Source: Theristus sp. LFF4_11 (taxonomy: Eukaryota; Nematoda; Chromadorea; Monhysterida; Xyalidae). Taken from it: a stretch of 64,000 nt of DNA. The notes beneath the pieces were generated by a model. The model worked only from the letters and a program-made list of their open reading frames with translations. It was not told the origin of the DNA and did no database searches. The stretch covers positions 1 to 64,000 of the forward strand of contig JASANC010002230.1 of NCBI GenBank assembly GCA_030248135.1. The letters run 5' to 3'. Both the position numbers and the translations under genes were made by a program. Below are positions 46,401-58,600 of the stretch, one piece after another; position 1 is the first letter of the stretch, and each line of letters begins with the position of its first letter.

Positions 46401-49400
46401 AAACAGGTCGCACAGTATTTGCACAAGGACTCAAAGAACGCGTTCATTCGTTTCGACATGTCTGAGTACCAGCATAAACACGAGGTTGGTGTCGTTTTTG
46501 GTGTTTTGTTGAGGATTTCAGGGTTTTTAGTCTTGTTTTGTCGATTTATACGCCCGATTGTTTAACTGTTTTGTTATATTGCCGTAAAATATACAGTGGC
46601 GGCCAAAAGTGTTGGAACGCTGCGCACGTGTGTGCGTGTATGCGATGTATTGCGCGTGTGTTGCATCAGCCGTACAAACGCTATAAAAGAATCCCATGCT
46701 AATTTTTTTTGTTTTTTAGACCACTGAGTGTATCTGGTACACTATTCGCAGGTTTTTTTTTCCCTGAAGCACGCATTTATTTGACAAATACCGAACATTA
46801 CAACACGCCTCCATTGCATAGAAAACTATTCTATGAAGTATTAGCGTTTGTTTGTGTTTGAATTATCTAACAGACGTGTATTGCGTTCATGTTTCGGGTT
46901 CCAGTCGGGTTGTATTGTTTATTCCGCTATATTTTCTTTCCAAATAATTTTGAAACAGTTTTACTGCCAAATGGAGGTGTGTTGTAATGTTCGGTATTTG
47001 TCCAATAAATGTATGCTTCAGCAAAAAAAGCCTGCGGATAGTTATTATTAGTGTATTAGATACACTCAGTAATTACAAAAACAAAAAAAATTAGCATGGG
47101 ACTCTTATAATAGCGTTTGTGAGCCTGATGATACGGTGCGGGGTCAACTCCGGCCCACGCATTTCCGGCCCACGCATTAGCGTCCCGACATTTCCGGCCC
47201 ACCCATTACCGGCCCACCCAATACCGTCCACCCATTACCGGCCCGACATTTCCGGCCCACTCATTTCCGGCCCACTCATTTCCGGCCCGCACATTACCGG
47301 CCCAGCCCAATAATCAGTTCTTCCTTCGCTGTATTTCGCCACGGACAACAAAATAAACTGAAAGTGCACTCTAAACTGTACTACTACCTGCTCACCGACA
47401 TGCTTTTAACAAAAATATTTAAAATTTTCATTTCGGTTTTAGTTTTCATTTCATTTCGCTCCGATTTGTTCCTGACATTGGAAAAAACGTCTCAATTTGA
47501 ATTTCGTCGATGAATCAGTTGTGTTTTTATTTATTGCTTTGTTCCGATTGATTTAGCACTTTCAGTTTTAATGACAACAACACATGGGTCGACAAAAATA
47601 AGAGCTTTCAACCGCGCTGACGCGCTGAGTTCGAATTTTGCATTGAACACAGAGCCAAATTCAATCATTTTAATCTTTAAAATTAGCAAAAACTTTTATG
47701 AAAATTGCCCCTCTAACCAATTTGGACATGTGGATCAGTGGATTCACAACCAGTTGTGTTTCCTAATCCTAATCATTCCTAATCCTAAACCTAATCCTAA
47801 TCCTAAGCCAAGCCTTTTTGATAAGGTGAAAATGATCAATTTAGTTTTTGCATTTTTTCTTTCCTGTGTTATAGGGCAGGAGCACCGCTACAGCACATGC
47901 ACATCTCTTAATAATGATGCATCACAAAAAAATCCGATTGAAAAAAGAATTTTAAAAAATCGAACCCTAGTTCTAAGTGTAACCGCCTGATCAATGTGAG
48001 TTTCCCAATAAAATATAGCAGTGGGTGGTACATAGTTGAAGTCACTGAAGCGAATTATTGGGCTGGGACGGTAATGGGTGGGCCGAAAAATGAGTGGGCC
48101 GGAAATGCGTGGGACGCAAATGAACGGGGCCGGTAATGGGTGGGCCGGAAATGAGTGGGCCGGAAATGAGTGGGCCGGAAATGTTGGGCCGGAAATCCGT
48201 GGGCCGGAAATAACGGGACGCAAATGAACGCGCGCCGAACACGCGCAACACACGCGCACAAACGCGCGCAGCGTTCCAACACTTATGGCCGCCACTGTAG
48301 TTCGGAGATACTGAAACGGTTCCCTTCCCGCAGTTTTCCATGATTCCGCTAAAGAGTGCTGCAGTGACTGTATTCTTTTTTGGGAGTTTATTAATTTCAA
48401 AACATATGTAATAGTCCAAAATTCCAAAAGCAATTCATGGCGCAAGTCGGTGTTTCTTTCTGTCATTCCGTGAGTCTGTCGAAATCTGAAATGTTCAACA
48501 CCCGTCAGGTGGCGAAGTTTATTGGCTCACCACCCGGCTATGTCGGCCATGAAGATGGCGGTCAGTTGACGAAACAACTGGCGGACTCGCCAAATGCCGT
48601 CGTTCTTTTTGACGAGATCGAAAAGGCGCACACCGATATACTGACGGTGATGCTGCAGCTGTTTGACGAGGTTTGGTTTTTGTGAGTTTTGGTGTTTCGG
48701 AAATTTTGTTGTTTTTCCGACCAAATTATGAATGAATGAATTAGCTGTTTTCGCTTAAAAACCTTTTTTTTCATTTAGGGCCGTCTAACAGACGGCAAAG
48801 GCGCGACTATCGAGTGCAAGAACGCCATTTTCATCATGACATCGAATTTGGCATCTGACGAAATCGCAGCTTACTCGCAGCGACTGCGAGAGGAGGCAGA
48901 CAGAATCAATAGCTCGAAAATGAGCGATTCCATAGGTTGGTTTGGGTGTTTTGTTAGGTTTAGATGCTTAGAGGTGGAAGTTTGGAGTCGAATTTGTGGG
49001 TGAAACTAAATAGAAACATGGAGAATTCTGTCAAAAAAACCGTGCTTTAACGTTATTTTTTATTCAAAGTCACCAAAGAAGCTGTTTTTTTCAGAAGATA
49101 TCAACTTGTCGGACAAGGTGACCGTCTCGAAGCAGTTCAAAGAGCAGGTCGTTCGACCGATCCTGAAAGTGAGCCCGGAATAAGGAAAAAACAAACAGGC
49201 TTCTGTTTCTTCTAATTTGCTTCACCTTCAAGAAACAGAAAACAGCGCGGCGCGCAGCTTCATCATGCTTGAAATGTGACGTCTGGCGCTTCAGTGCGCG
49301 TGCGCGCGAGTGCATAAATGGCATCGAAAGTTTATCGAAATTTAAAAAAAACCATTGCTCAAATTCATCCTTGCTCATTCTAGTACACCGATTCTTTTGC

Positions 49401-50353
49401 AGCGTCACTTCAAACGCGACGAGAATTTCTCGGTCGCATCAACGAAATGGTCTACTTTCTGCCGTTTTCGCGCGCCGAATTAGCGCAATTGGTGCGTCGT
49501 GAATTGGAGCTCTGGCGCAGTCGGGCGCACGACAAGCATAAAATGCAGTTGCACTGGGATGCTGCTGTTGTTGACGTGCTTGCGGCCGGGTATAACATTC
49601 ACTATGGAGCGAGATCGATAAAACATGAGGTTCGAGGGGGCGGAGGAATGACGTCCTCACAGCTGTTTTAGTGGGGCCTGGGGCATTGTTAAGCATAATT
49701 TAGCTGTTTTTACGCATTTTTTACCGTTTTTGCTAATGCTACCAAATTTTTGACCGCCCCCAGTCTACTTCCCCAGCCCCACCCAATTTTGTCAGCTACT
49801 TGCATCCCCCCCGAACTCTCCGAACCTAAATCAACTATGGACGTCTCGATTTGAAGACCCGACACATTTCGCATGTGCGCGTGTTCACGCGGGATGTTGG
49901 AATGTAATAACATTTACTGTGCCTGTGCGTGCGGTTAGCTCAATAAAGCGATTGGTTCGTTTCGGGATTCGGTAATAGTACTACGATGGGTCTGACTGGT
50001 CGTTATTGTGAAGTTCTTGTTTGACGAATTCACAAAGTCATAAAAACTCAGAATTTATCAAAAAAAGCTTTTTTGTTTAGGTTGAGCGTCGTGTCGTCAA
50101 CAAGCTCGCTGTTGCGCATGAACGCGCGCTGATTGGCGATGGCTGTCGCATTCGAATTGTCGCCGTTTTCGCGAACGACGACGACGACGATAAAAAATCT
50201 GGTGATTCGAATATCTCGGATGATCCGTCGAACGCAAGTATCGAGCTGGAGGTGCTGAATCAACCAGGCGATGACCCTGATATTCCAGGCACCCGGCTGG
50301 AGTTGCCTGACACGTCAAGGGCAACGTTCGATAGTGGCAACTTGTTTCTGTGA
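43489..50353 (+). CDS. CLPB: Mitochondrial AAA+ disaggregase CLPB (SKD3) homologue
   Basis: The animal ClpB protein resolubilises aggregated protein in the mitochondrial intermembrane space using ATP. Twelve exons: 43489-43669, 43756-43903, 44457-44560, 44953-45056, 45441-45563, 45784-45898, 46306-46484, 48509-48670, 48779-48935, 49095-49168, 49384-49629, 50081-50353, giving 621 aa (human 707). A basic N-terminus and hydrophobic segment ([15 protein letters not shown]) come first. Ankyrin units follow ([36 protein letters not shown]). Then comes the AAA+ core with Walker A GSSGIGKT (about 280-287), pore loop GYVGHE, Walker B VVLFDE (349-354), sensor segment IFIMTSN, and the C-terminal domain with [12 protein letters not shown]. 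The start ATG is the first after an in-frame stop, and an upstream exon is possible. Exon 11 shows a probable indel. A Tc1/mariner-like element fills intron 7. AATAAA lies at 50951. Confidence 0.9.
46594..48297. mobile_element. Tc1/mariner-like non-autonomous element with nested hairpin
   Basis: The ends CAGTGGCGGCCAAAAGTGTT and AACACTTATGGCCGCCACTG are inverted repeats flanked by TA on both sides (46592-46593 and 48298-48299), as expected of this superfamily. Inside lie an internal fold-back (about 46672-47130, arms containing CCCATGCTAATTTTTTTTG) and two opposed arrays of CCGGCCCAC/ATT-type units (47145-47310 and 48063-48210). No intact transposase frame is visible. It is in CLPB intron 7. 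Confidence 0.85.
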
Positions 50354-52337
50354 TCGCTTGCTTGTTGTTCATGATGTCGTGGAGTTTCTTTTCGCAACAA
50401 GTCGATCCGTTTGACTTTACTTGGCAGTTGGATTGGCTAGAAAATCTGTTTGGCTTTTTGCCATTTGAATAACATTCTACGTCAGTTTTTGTTTTAATGG
50501 TTAGGACTAACACCGCGAGAGCCGGACGCTGTTTGCTCGGTAAGCGACAATCCGCAGGCCACAAAGTAAAAACTGACATTGAACATCGCATATTTGCGAA
50601 TAGCACTCTATTTTTGGCTTGGCTTCGCAAAGTGCTTTTTTGTCTGTTCTTGCACATTGGTTTGATTAAGTTATACTGTGGCCTGTTGACTAGGAACTTT
50701 GGGGTTGAAGTAGTATATATGGGTCTGTTCCCCCTTATCGACACAAAAAACTGTTAACACGAAAGCTGTTGACGCCCAGACGGGTGCTTTGGTGTTCCCC
50801 CGTATTGACACAAAAAACTGTTGACACCCAGGCGAGTGCATGGGCATACGCGGCGATTACGCTAGCAGTGTGGGTTCAGCTGCTACAATCGGCGAGCAAA
50901 ATCGACTCGCCGTTTTTTCAGTATTTTTTTTGAACAGCAGAGTAAAAAACAATAAATGCTTTAGAACTACTATTATTTATTTATTTGAAATATGATGGTA
51001 CGACCGTGAAGCATGATCCACTTTCAGTACCGAAAAACGAAAATCTGGCTCCAAATAGAGAAAACGAATAGAACGTCCCACCTGTTCCATAAACACGTAA
51101 GTTATTGATTGATAAGTGAACAAAAAACAAAAAAAACCGTTATGTTGCGCTGACATGCGATTAAAACTATAGGTCATCAAATTATGCGCAACATCATACG
51201 TCTGATGACGCTATTCGGTTTCCCCCGATATAGATACCAACCTCCTCACTCGCAACATCGACACCGGTTACCCAATTTTCCACAGCATTCCGACGATTGT
51301 TGGCGGAATGCTGAAACACTGTTCGCCATTGATGTAGGTGAAAAACGGTTTCGACGGGCAAAAAAATGTATGTTCATCAGTTCATCGAACCATTAAGTAA
51401 TCTTCTATCACTTTTGCTGCGTTTCGATAGCATCCATTCTGGTCACCAAAAGACGGTCGGAAACAGAAGCACTTTTTTAATTCATTTTACTAACCTTATA
51501 ACATCATGCATTTGACTTTGACTTGACTTGGGCTTTATAAATTTATAAGGATTAGATTTAAGTTAGTTTTAAATTAGATATAAATTTAGATGATGAAAAC
51601 TGTATTCAATTCAATTGATTAAAATTAATTAAAAATTAAAAAAATTAATTTAAGGCATTTCCCGTTCGTTGTCGGGTACGACAGAAGTGGCACGCCGTGC
51701 AAAACAATTCGGATGCCGTTGCGGACGATTTTTCGTAATGACGAACAAGGTTCCACATCAAACGGCTGGCGCTTCGGTTGCTGTACAGCGTTCTGCTGGA
51801 TCCGTGTCCAGCCTGATGCGAAAAGTGTTCGTCTATACGGGTTACGAACTTTAGTCGAGAAGAGGCGCTGCCTGTCGAAACATTAGGGCTTCGATTCTTT
51901 CTGGGCCCTGTGTCTCAGTGCGCCACCACTTTTCAATCGTCCGCCAGTTTGATGTCCATTCGTCAGTTTTGGCTTTACGGAAACGATCCAAGACCCGACG
52001 GTTCCTGTAAAAGCCTAACCGACAATGGACATCTGTGACAAGATAATTTAGTAGTATCGGGTGAATGTTTGTGCTTGTGCATGCCTATCAGTTGTTAGGA
52101 ATCGCTGCTGTAAAAAATTCAACGAAAACCGAAAAACAAACATGGGGGGATGATTAATAGTTATTTTTATAAACCTCGGGACAACTTTCAGTAAAACGAA
52201 ACTTCTTTTTATTCTGGTTTTTGTAAACTAGAAAAACTAAAACTTGTCATCCAATCAGCTTCCGTAAATACTTTTTGAACCAATCAGAACACTTTTGGGG
52301 TGGGACCTTATTTTTGAATTTTTCTATTTTTCTTCAG
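50354..52337. other. Spacer downstream of CLPB
   Basis: Contains the CLPB polyadenylation signal AATAAA (50951-50956) and a tandem-repeat block at 50705-50850. The rest (51000-52300) is AT-rich, with a very AT-rich patch at 51540-51650. An open stretch at 51669-51854 has no splice context or known motif, so it is not called. Confidence 0.55.
50705..50850 (+). repeat. Repeat family F, copy 1 (GTTGACACCCAG units)
   Basis: Two tandem units of about 60 nt, each with GTGTTCCCCCGTATTGACAC and CTGTTGACACCCAGG. Three inverted units occur at 53700-53869, where a transposon interrupts the flank. The left edge here, AGTAGTATATATGGGTC, equals the uninterrupted target of that transposon. Confidence 0.75.
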
Positions 52338-52765
52338 TCTGTGAGCTATAAACTTTTCCTGATCCAACGTGAAATAAACGACAAGTGTCGGAATTTTTTG
52401 GTGGAAACGACTCAAGAAGTCATCGAACAACGAGACAAGTATCTGTGGACTGCGGTCAAACATACTGCCGTGAAAAACAAAGGTTAGTCGAACACGACAG
52501 ACCTCTCTTTGGTCTCCACTCTCTCTCCCACCCGCGCCCTAAATTGCGAACACCCGCGCTGTCCAAATATCTGCAGAACAGCTGCTCAAGCTCGCATGTA
52601 GGGAACCATGTAACTTAGTTTTGCTACATAAGTTTTGACCAGGAAATCCTTTTAGGCCACCATGACTCCGCTCAGATCCATCCTTTGGTGGAGCGAACTA
52701 GGAAACGCGCACGCAACCCTAGGACATTTACAAATCAACGCATAGGCTATCGTAAGGTTTTGTGA
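52338..52765 (+). CDS. Hypothetical two-exon fragment, low confidence
   Basis: Two stretches behave like exons in matching phase. The first, 52338-52482, starts after TTTTTCTTCAG, ends AAAG|GTTAGT, and encodes a charged helical segment (NDKCRNFLVETTQEVIEQ). The second, 52656-52765, starts after CCTTTTAG, encodes an Arg/Lys-rich tail (RTRKRARNPRTFTNQR), and ends at TGA 52763. I do not recognise the product. No start codon or upstream exon was found. It may be the 3' end of a small gene or a chance open frame. Confidence 0.25.
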
Positions 52766-53357
52766 GTTTTTCTGCGTAGAGCGCTTGATCACCGTACTAT
52801 ATAAGCAAAACCGCTTACTCCTACGTGCCGGTGCTATGACACATCCATGCAATCGTCCGACACTCAACACCAAGCCGCTGACGTGCCATAGCTGTCGCCA
52901 TCGACGCGAAAAGACCAAGTCAAACTTGATAAAAGAACTCAAAGGAGACTGTACATCAAGCCATCTAGTCCAACTCACAAACTTCTGATACGTGCATTTT
53001 ATATTGTTATTTTTGTGCTTTTATACATATGCTGATACCTCAGAAATGTTTTTACCTTTAAAAACTTTTATTGCTCATTTTTCATTAGTACAATTCGCAT
53101 GCATTACATGTTTAGCATGCTTCATGCATGTTTACACAATTCGCATCTCAGAATTTTTTAATTACCTTGTTTTTCCTAACTTTTTTATTACGTCAACTAC
53201 AATTAAAAAGCACAACTACCGGAAACACAGCCAATTCGTTAGTGCAGGCATGTTCGATGCTGGGGACACTTGCTTCCATCCAATTTTTGAGGTCTGTAAA
53301 ACTCGAACAATTTGGCAACAATGCGTTGAATTCAACCATTTGCTACATCATGATTTG

Positions 53358-53690
53358 TCAGTGTTCAGTGGTCATCAGCGTCACAAAGTTTATCACCATT
53401 GTTTGAAAGATTCGAACAATCCGCAGAATTTCGAATGCAACGGACGAGGTATTCACTTCACAAAACAATGTTTGTATAAAATGATTGCTGAATTGCAGAA
53501 GAAGCACGGTTTTAGCACTCATGAACAACAGCTCAAAGCATGCACCAATCTCTTCATAATCCAGACGCACATCACTGTACGTATCGATCACCAAAGCAAT
53601 GACGTTTAAACTCTGGCCGATGAAAGTGCTAAAGAACGCGTGTGTTAAAGTAACAACATAGCTGTTCTTTAGTTTTACACGCATTACCTG
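53358..53690 (-). CDS. Hypothetical membrane-protein exon, low confidence
   Basis: A roughly 110-codon frame on the - strand that follows a TTTCAG and ends at TGA. It has two hydrophobic segments (TLTHAFFSTFIGQSLNVIAL and IGACFELLFMSAKTVLLL) and protein-like composition. The overlapping + strand frame is dominated by His, Asn and Gln, as expected of the complement of hydrophobic coding sequence, so I prefer the - strand. It could be a terminal exon of a multi-pass receptor. No motif allows a family call. Confidence 0.25.
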   Translation of the reverse strand, partial: QVMRVKLKNSYVVTLTHAFFSTFIGQSLNVIALVIDTYSDVRLDYEEIGACFELLFMSAKTVLLLQFSNHFIQTLFCEVNTSSVAFEILRIVRIFQTMVINFVTLMTTEH

Positions 53691-53699
53691 AAATTTATC

Positions 53700-53869
53700 A
53701 ACACTACCGCTCTGGGTGTCAACAGTTTTAGTGTCATTACGGGGGAACATACTCATGCACTCGGCCCGATTGGGTGTCAATAGCTTTCATGCCTATACGG
53801 GCAACAAACCCATGCACCCGCCTGGGTGTCAACCATTTTCGTGCCAATACTGGGGAACAGACCCATATA
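53700..53869 (-). repeat. Repeat family F, copy 2
   Basis: About three inverted units of the 50705-50850 repeat, with GGGTGTCAACCATTTTCG and GGGGGAACATACTCATGCAC. Its outer edge is split by the transposon at 53870. Confidence 0.75.
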
Positions 53870-54963
53870 CAGGGTGAGCCAAAAAAAGGTTCCAATTCTA
53901 AAATGCTCTCACTGGCTTGTGCTGAAGTGTTTCGAGCTGAAAATTGGAACACCTCTAGAAAACAATTGGAGGTTTTTCTGACCAAATTTTGGTCGTGGTA
54001 TGTTGCCCCTATCACTCACTACAGCAAAATATCTGGAAAACATGAAAAATCGACAAATGTTGTGAAATGCAGAGGGTTGATTTAGCGGTAACAAAGGGAC
54101 CTCCTGGTTTAAAATTTGGAACACTGTTAAAAAACATTTCTGGGAGGTTTTTTGTGATCAAAATTTTATTTGGCTTACATGTTTAAGTTCATTTTTACAG
54201 TGTAATTTTCAAAAAATGCAGTTTTTGACGAAAAACAATGTTCATCCTTAATCTCACTGTTTATCATTGCTCATAAACGGATTTCCGAACTGATGTATCG
54301 TCACGCGGGGTCAAACTGAATTTTGTACGAAATTGCCGAACAACTGTGGAAAAGTTATTCGCATGTTCCCATCAATTGGCAGACCAGACATGCTGCTCTG
54401 CCATCCACTTGACCATGATGGCAGCAAAAACTGAAAATGGAATTGCATCTTTCACTGCAGAAAACAACCAGTCTGCTATGGTGAAAATATCAGAGTGGCA
54501 AATTGTGTGAATTAAAAAAGAAATAACAATTTGCCTCTAGAAAGATAAATTCGCATCTGTTCTGAGCAGAACCGCTCACGCCCGCTTAAACTCAAAGTGA
54601 AACATCAAGGTGATCAAAGACTGTTCAAATGCCATTCGGCATTTGGAAATTTTTCATGCTACTGTATGTGCGCATTGCTTTTTTCATTTTTTTGTGTTGT
54701 GAACATTCGGGTTTCTCCAACGGTCATCATTTGATCTTTGTTACGGCTAAATCAATCCTCTGCATTTTACAACATTGGTCGATTTTTCATGTTTTCCAGA
54801 TATTCTGCTGTAGTGAGTGATGGGGGCAACATACCATGACCAAAACTTGGTCAGAAAAACCTCCAACTGTTTTCTAGTAGTGTTCCAATTTTCAGCTCGA
54901 AACACCTTAGCACAAGCCAGTGAGAGCATTTTAGAATTGGAACCTTTTTTTTGGCTCACACTG
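53870..54963. mobile_element. Long-terminal-inverted-repeat transposon inserted at TA
   Basis: The ends CAGGGTGAGCCAAAAAAAGG and CCTTTTTTTTGGCTCACACTG open inverted repeats of about 215 nt that match at roughly 93% by eye. Each is flanked by TA (53868-53869 and 54964-54965). The middle 650 nt shows no transposase. Removing it restores the ATATACTAC junction seen in the uninterrupted repeat at 50715. Confidence 0.85.
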
Positions 54964-54965
54964 TA

Positions 54966-55692
54966 TACTACTGTTGATTTTGCGGTTGAATTTCAGATTT
55001 TCACATCGGTGTTTTGTGCTTTTTGAATATTTTTTAAACGGCAAACTGTTTTCTCAATGACGGGATAAAATTCATGAACGTGGCAGGAAGATCGTGTTTT
55101 GACGTTTGTTCAGCGTGTCCAGAGTTTCGCCTGCGTTCCTATTGAATGCAGTTTTTTATTTCATATATAAAAAAATATATTTTGCTTTTGTACCTTTGGT
55201 TTTCTCGGTGGTGAGAGGAAGAAGCTACATATTTCTTTCATTCATTTATTCTACCGGTCTTTCATTCAGTAGAAAACCGTATTTTTGATCAGAGATGCCT
55301 GTTCCTGGCAGGTAGCCAAACAGGCCAAAAAGGCGTTACTTGGTAGGTGAAATTGCTAAATGGATGGTATGTTTGACTGGCCGCTCAAAATTTGGGCTAA
55401 CCTGGTTAGCTGTGCCTGTTCCGAACGGCCAACATGCCTGTTTTTGGTTAGGCCTCGGAACTGGCATAACAGGCTTCCGTGCATTTCTGTTTGTGATGTT
55501 CTAGTAAATAATGTTTTTTCCAATCTTTTTAAAAGGTTCCGGGCTTGGCGCACTCCCAGTCCCAAATTGGTTTGTTTTGGTTGGTTTTTAGCGTTTGATT
55601 GAGTCGTAGAACTTTTTCGTTTTCCAGGATTGCATCGGGGCTGAAATTCGAGAAGAGACAAACAAAAGAGGCGGTCGATAATTAAAATCCAC
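54966..55692. other. Spacer upstream of LNPK
   Basis: Contains partly opposed blocks near 55290-55470 (GCCTGTTCCTGGCAGG and GCCTGTTCCGAACGGCC with AACAGGC) that look like a decayed inverted repeat. No exon is visible. The LNPK promoter and 5' leader should lie at its right end. Confidence 0.5.
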
Positions 55693-58600
55693 ATGATGGG
55701 CGGTCTATTCTCGCGACGCCAGCAGTCGTCTACGGAACGACTGGACGAAATCGAGCGGGAACTTCAAAAATGCGAACTGGACCGCCGCCATTCGGCGGAG
55801 CGACACCAACGCGTCATCGGGTGGATTGTCGCTGTCGTTATCATAGGTTGGTGTTTGACGCAAGCTATCGTTTTATTTTGTTTTATGATGTTTTATCCCG
55901 GGACTCAATGCGCGCATAGATGGATAAGCAGTCTCATGCATGACGCGGGAATTCAAAATTTGTAAAGTGATCCGAGACCACTTAATAAGACCGGGTCACT
56001 TAGGCTATTCTGAATTACCACATAAAGATTGAAACTTGTTTCCTTTCACGTCTACAACCGCACTGAGTCGCAGGTCTTAAGGAAAAGACAATACCTGTTC
56101 TTTTGGGGCTCGCTAATTTCCTTGTGCATATGGCTGGCACTTTTTAACACTGTCGAATAAAATCAATCAGTTGGCTGTTTGAAGTCCTGGTGTTCTGACG
56201 ACTGCACTCGGTTATTTTTTCACAGCCTCAAACCGCAATTATTTCACAGGAGCGCGCATATCATATCTAAAGGCGCGTTTAGCAATTAGTTTTTCGTGCG
56301 TACGCACGGACACGTTACGTAAAAAATGGCCACGCGATTTAGAAATCGTATCGTGTGTGCTATCTTAATGCATTACGGACACGATTAGTTTGCGCACGGG
56401 ATTTAGAACGACGTTTGTGCGTACGGACGAAAAACTGGTGTTTCCGCCTTAAGACTGCCACTGTTTTGACTCGGCGCTTTTTTGGTTGCTGTACGACATG
56501 AGGAAGCCAATCAGCGTTTTGCACAATATGAACCATTGGAGCATGTGTGCCGCGTTTTGTGGCTGTGCAGCACATACGAACACGCTGTACTAATTGGCCT
56601 TTGAACCTGATGCCAACCAATCAGTGTGCCAGATTCAAATGTTTGACTGCTCCGACAGAATTACTATGTTCGAGACCAGTTTTGATTGTACAATTGAACG
56701 GAAACATATTCGTGGTATACACCTGGCAATATATCCAACTCTTGCTACGAAAAGCGCAAAAAGGCAAATCGTTCATGTGCTACAACATCGATTGCAGGCT
56801 ACATAATCGCGATCGTCGCCTGTTTATTGTATCAATTCCCGCAAACGCCTGTCGACGCTGTCGCGCGCGTCCTGCCGTTGCTGCTGGTGCTGCCGATCGT
56901 TTGGCTCGCGAAGGCGTTCATCTCGTGGCTGCTGGCGCGGCAGATACACGCGTGCGATGAGAGCATGCGCCAGCTGAGACAGGTCGGTTGTTGGTTGTTC
57001 GTTGCCGGAGCGCAACGCTCCGGAGGGGCGAAGCCGAGTTGCTGGCGTAAGCGACCGAAGCCGCCGGTTCCACTCCGAGGAAGCGCCAGCGTCGGAATCA
57101 GACAGGTCGCTTGCACCCGTGACGGGATGGGACGAGGTGGTTTTTTGTGTTTTGGGAATTCTGTGCGGATGGTTGGGGTTTTTCTTGGTGGTGTATCACA
57201 ACGTTTGTGTTTTTTTTTGTTTAAATTTTGCTGTTTTCTCTTTTTGCCTATTCACTCATCAAGACGATCCAGCAGCACTGCTAGAAGTGCTAGTCTGAAG
57301 ACTGTGTGTTATAAATACACAATAATGTTGCACAAATGCACAACACAACAGCACACAGGCGCACACATGCGATAATACAGCTGCGCGCGTGTAATCAAGT
57401 GTGCGTGGTGGACTGTACAACATTATCGTGTTAAGTACAGTGCACTGTTTTCAGACCAGGACTTCGGTACGGCGATCCACGTAGGGCAGTGCGATTCGTG
57501 TGCCAGTGTGTTTGTGCTGTGTCGTCACTGTGCCATTATTTCAAACCGCCTCAAACCATTTCACCTTTTCCGCGCAGGAACGCCGTGATATTCTCGATCG
57601 TGTGAAGGAGACGGAAACGTACAAAGTGGCGGCGGAGATACTGGCGCGCTACGATCCGGTCGTTCGTTTCGAGCAACAGCAGAAAGAGCAGAAACAGGAG
57701 GAGGAACAACAGAGACGAATGATGCGACAACAGCAACAGGATGGATTACGACGGCGACGGGCGTCGCCCGCTCCGGCGTTTTGTGAGTTTTTGGGTTTTG
57801 TGTTCTCATCGAACCGACTTTAGAAGCCGGGGGGAGAAGTGTCTTGTGAACTAAAAGGCTTACCATCTCGCGGGTGCAGCGATCCCATCGCCACGTGAGG
57901 GACAAGGTTTACTGTAACATTGACAGTTGCCTTCATTTTGGTGGCGCCGAACGCGGGATTTGACACGTTTGCACACAATGAAAGATCAGCGGATGAGCGC
58001 ATTGCAGTTTTGAGTGCACAGAATACATTTCAGCTGGTATTTCAACGCCAAACGCCAGTCCAATGGTACTACGGCAGCAGCAACAACATCAAGTCAATGC
58101 GTTGTGTGCGTTTATTGGTTTTTTTTTATGGATTGACGATTGTTTTGCTGGCAAGGCAACCATCATCAAGTGCGTACACGTATAGTGTACAGTCGAACTC
58201 TAAATTACAGGCAGTCAGTTGATTGGTTGGTGATCGCGTGATGCATGCTTTCTGTGCAGGTGTTGCTGTGGAGGTGGAGTCTGTCCTACACAGAAGGCGT
58301 GCATCACGTGTGCACCAACCAATCAGCGGATTGCCCATAATTTCGAGTTCGACTGTACCGCATGTGAGACATTGAACAACAATACCGCTAATTAGACCAC
58401 AGAAAGTCACACTGCCACCTCTCCGTCCTTCACAATGCTCATTTCTCGCTCACTCGCACCCAACTTCAGCCCGTCAACACCAGCTGGCGGCCATGTCCAC
58501 GTTGTCGCCAATCGTTTCACCGCCACCTCGTGGCACCGCTTCGCAACGCTCAACGACCACCACAACGAGCAGTGCCCACTCTGGCTTGCCGCTACAGACC

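Noticed and set aside
47140..48225. CRISPR-like array of CCGGCCCAC units
   Set aside because: The units are short, vary in spacing, occur in inverted orientation inside a TA-flanked transposon, and the genome is eukaryotic.
43489..50353. CLPB as a pseudogene because of the frame break in exon 11
   Set aside because: An in-frame upstream acceptor restores the frame, all other exons are open and all catalytic motifs are intact. A base-call error is equally possible.
52992..53609. A 205-residue + strand open frame
   Set aside because: It begins with GTG, not ATG. It is rich in His, Gln, Asn and Lys exactly where the opposite strand encodes hydrophobic residues, so it looks like an antisense shadow.
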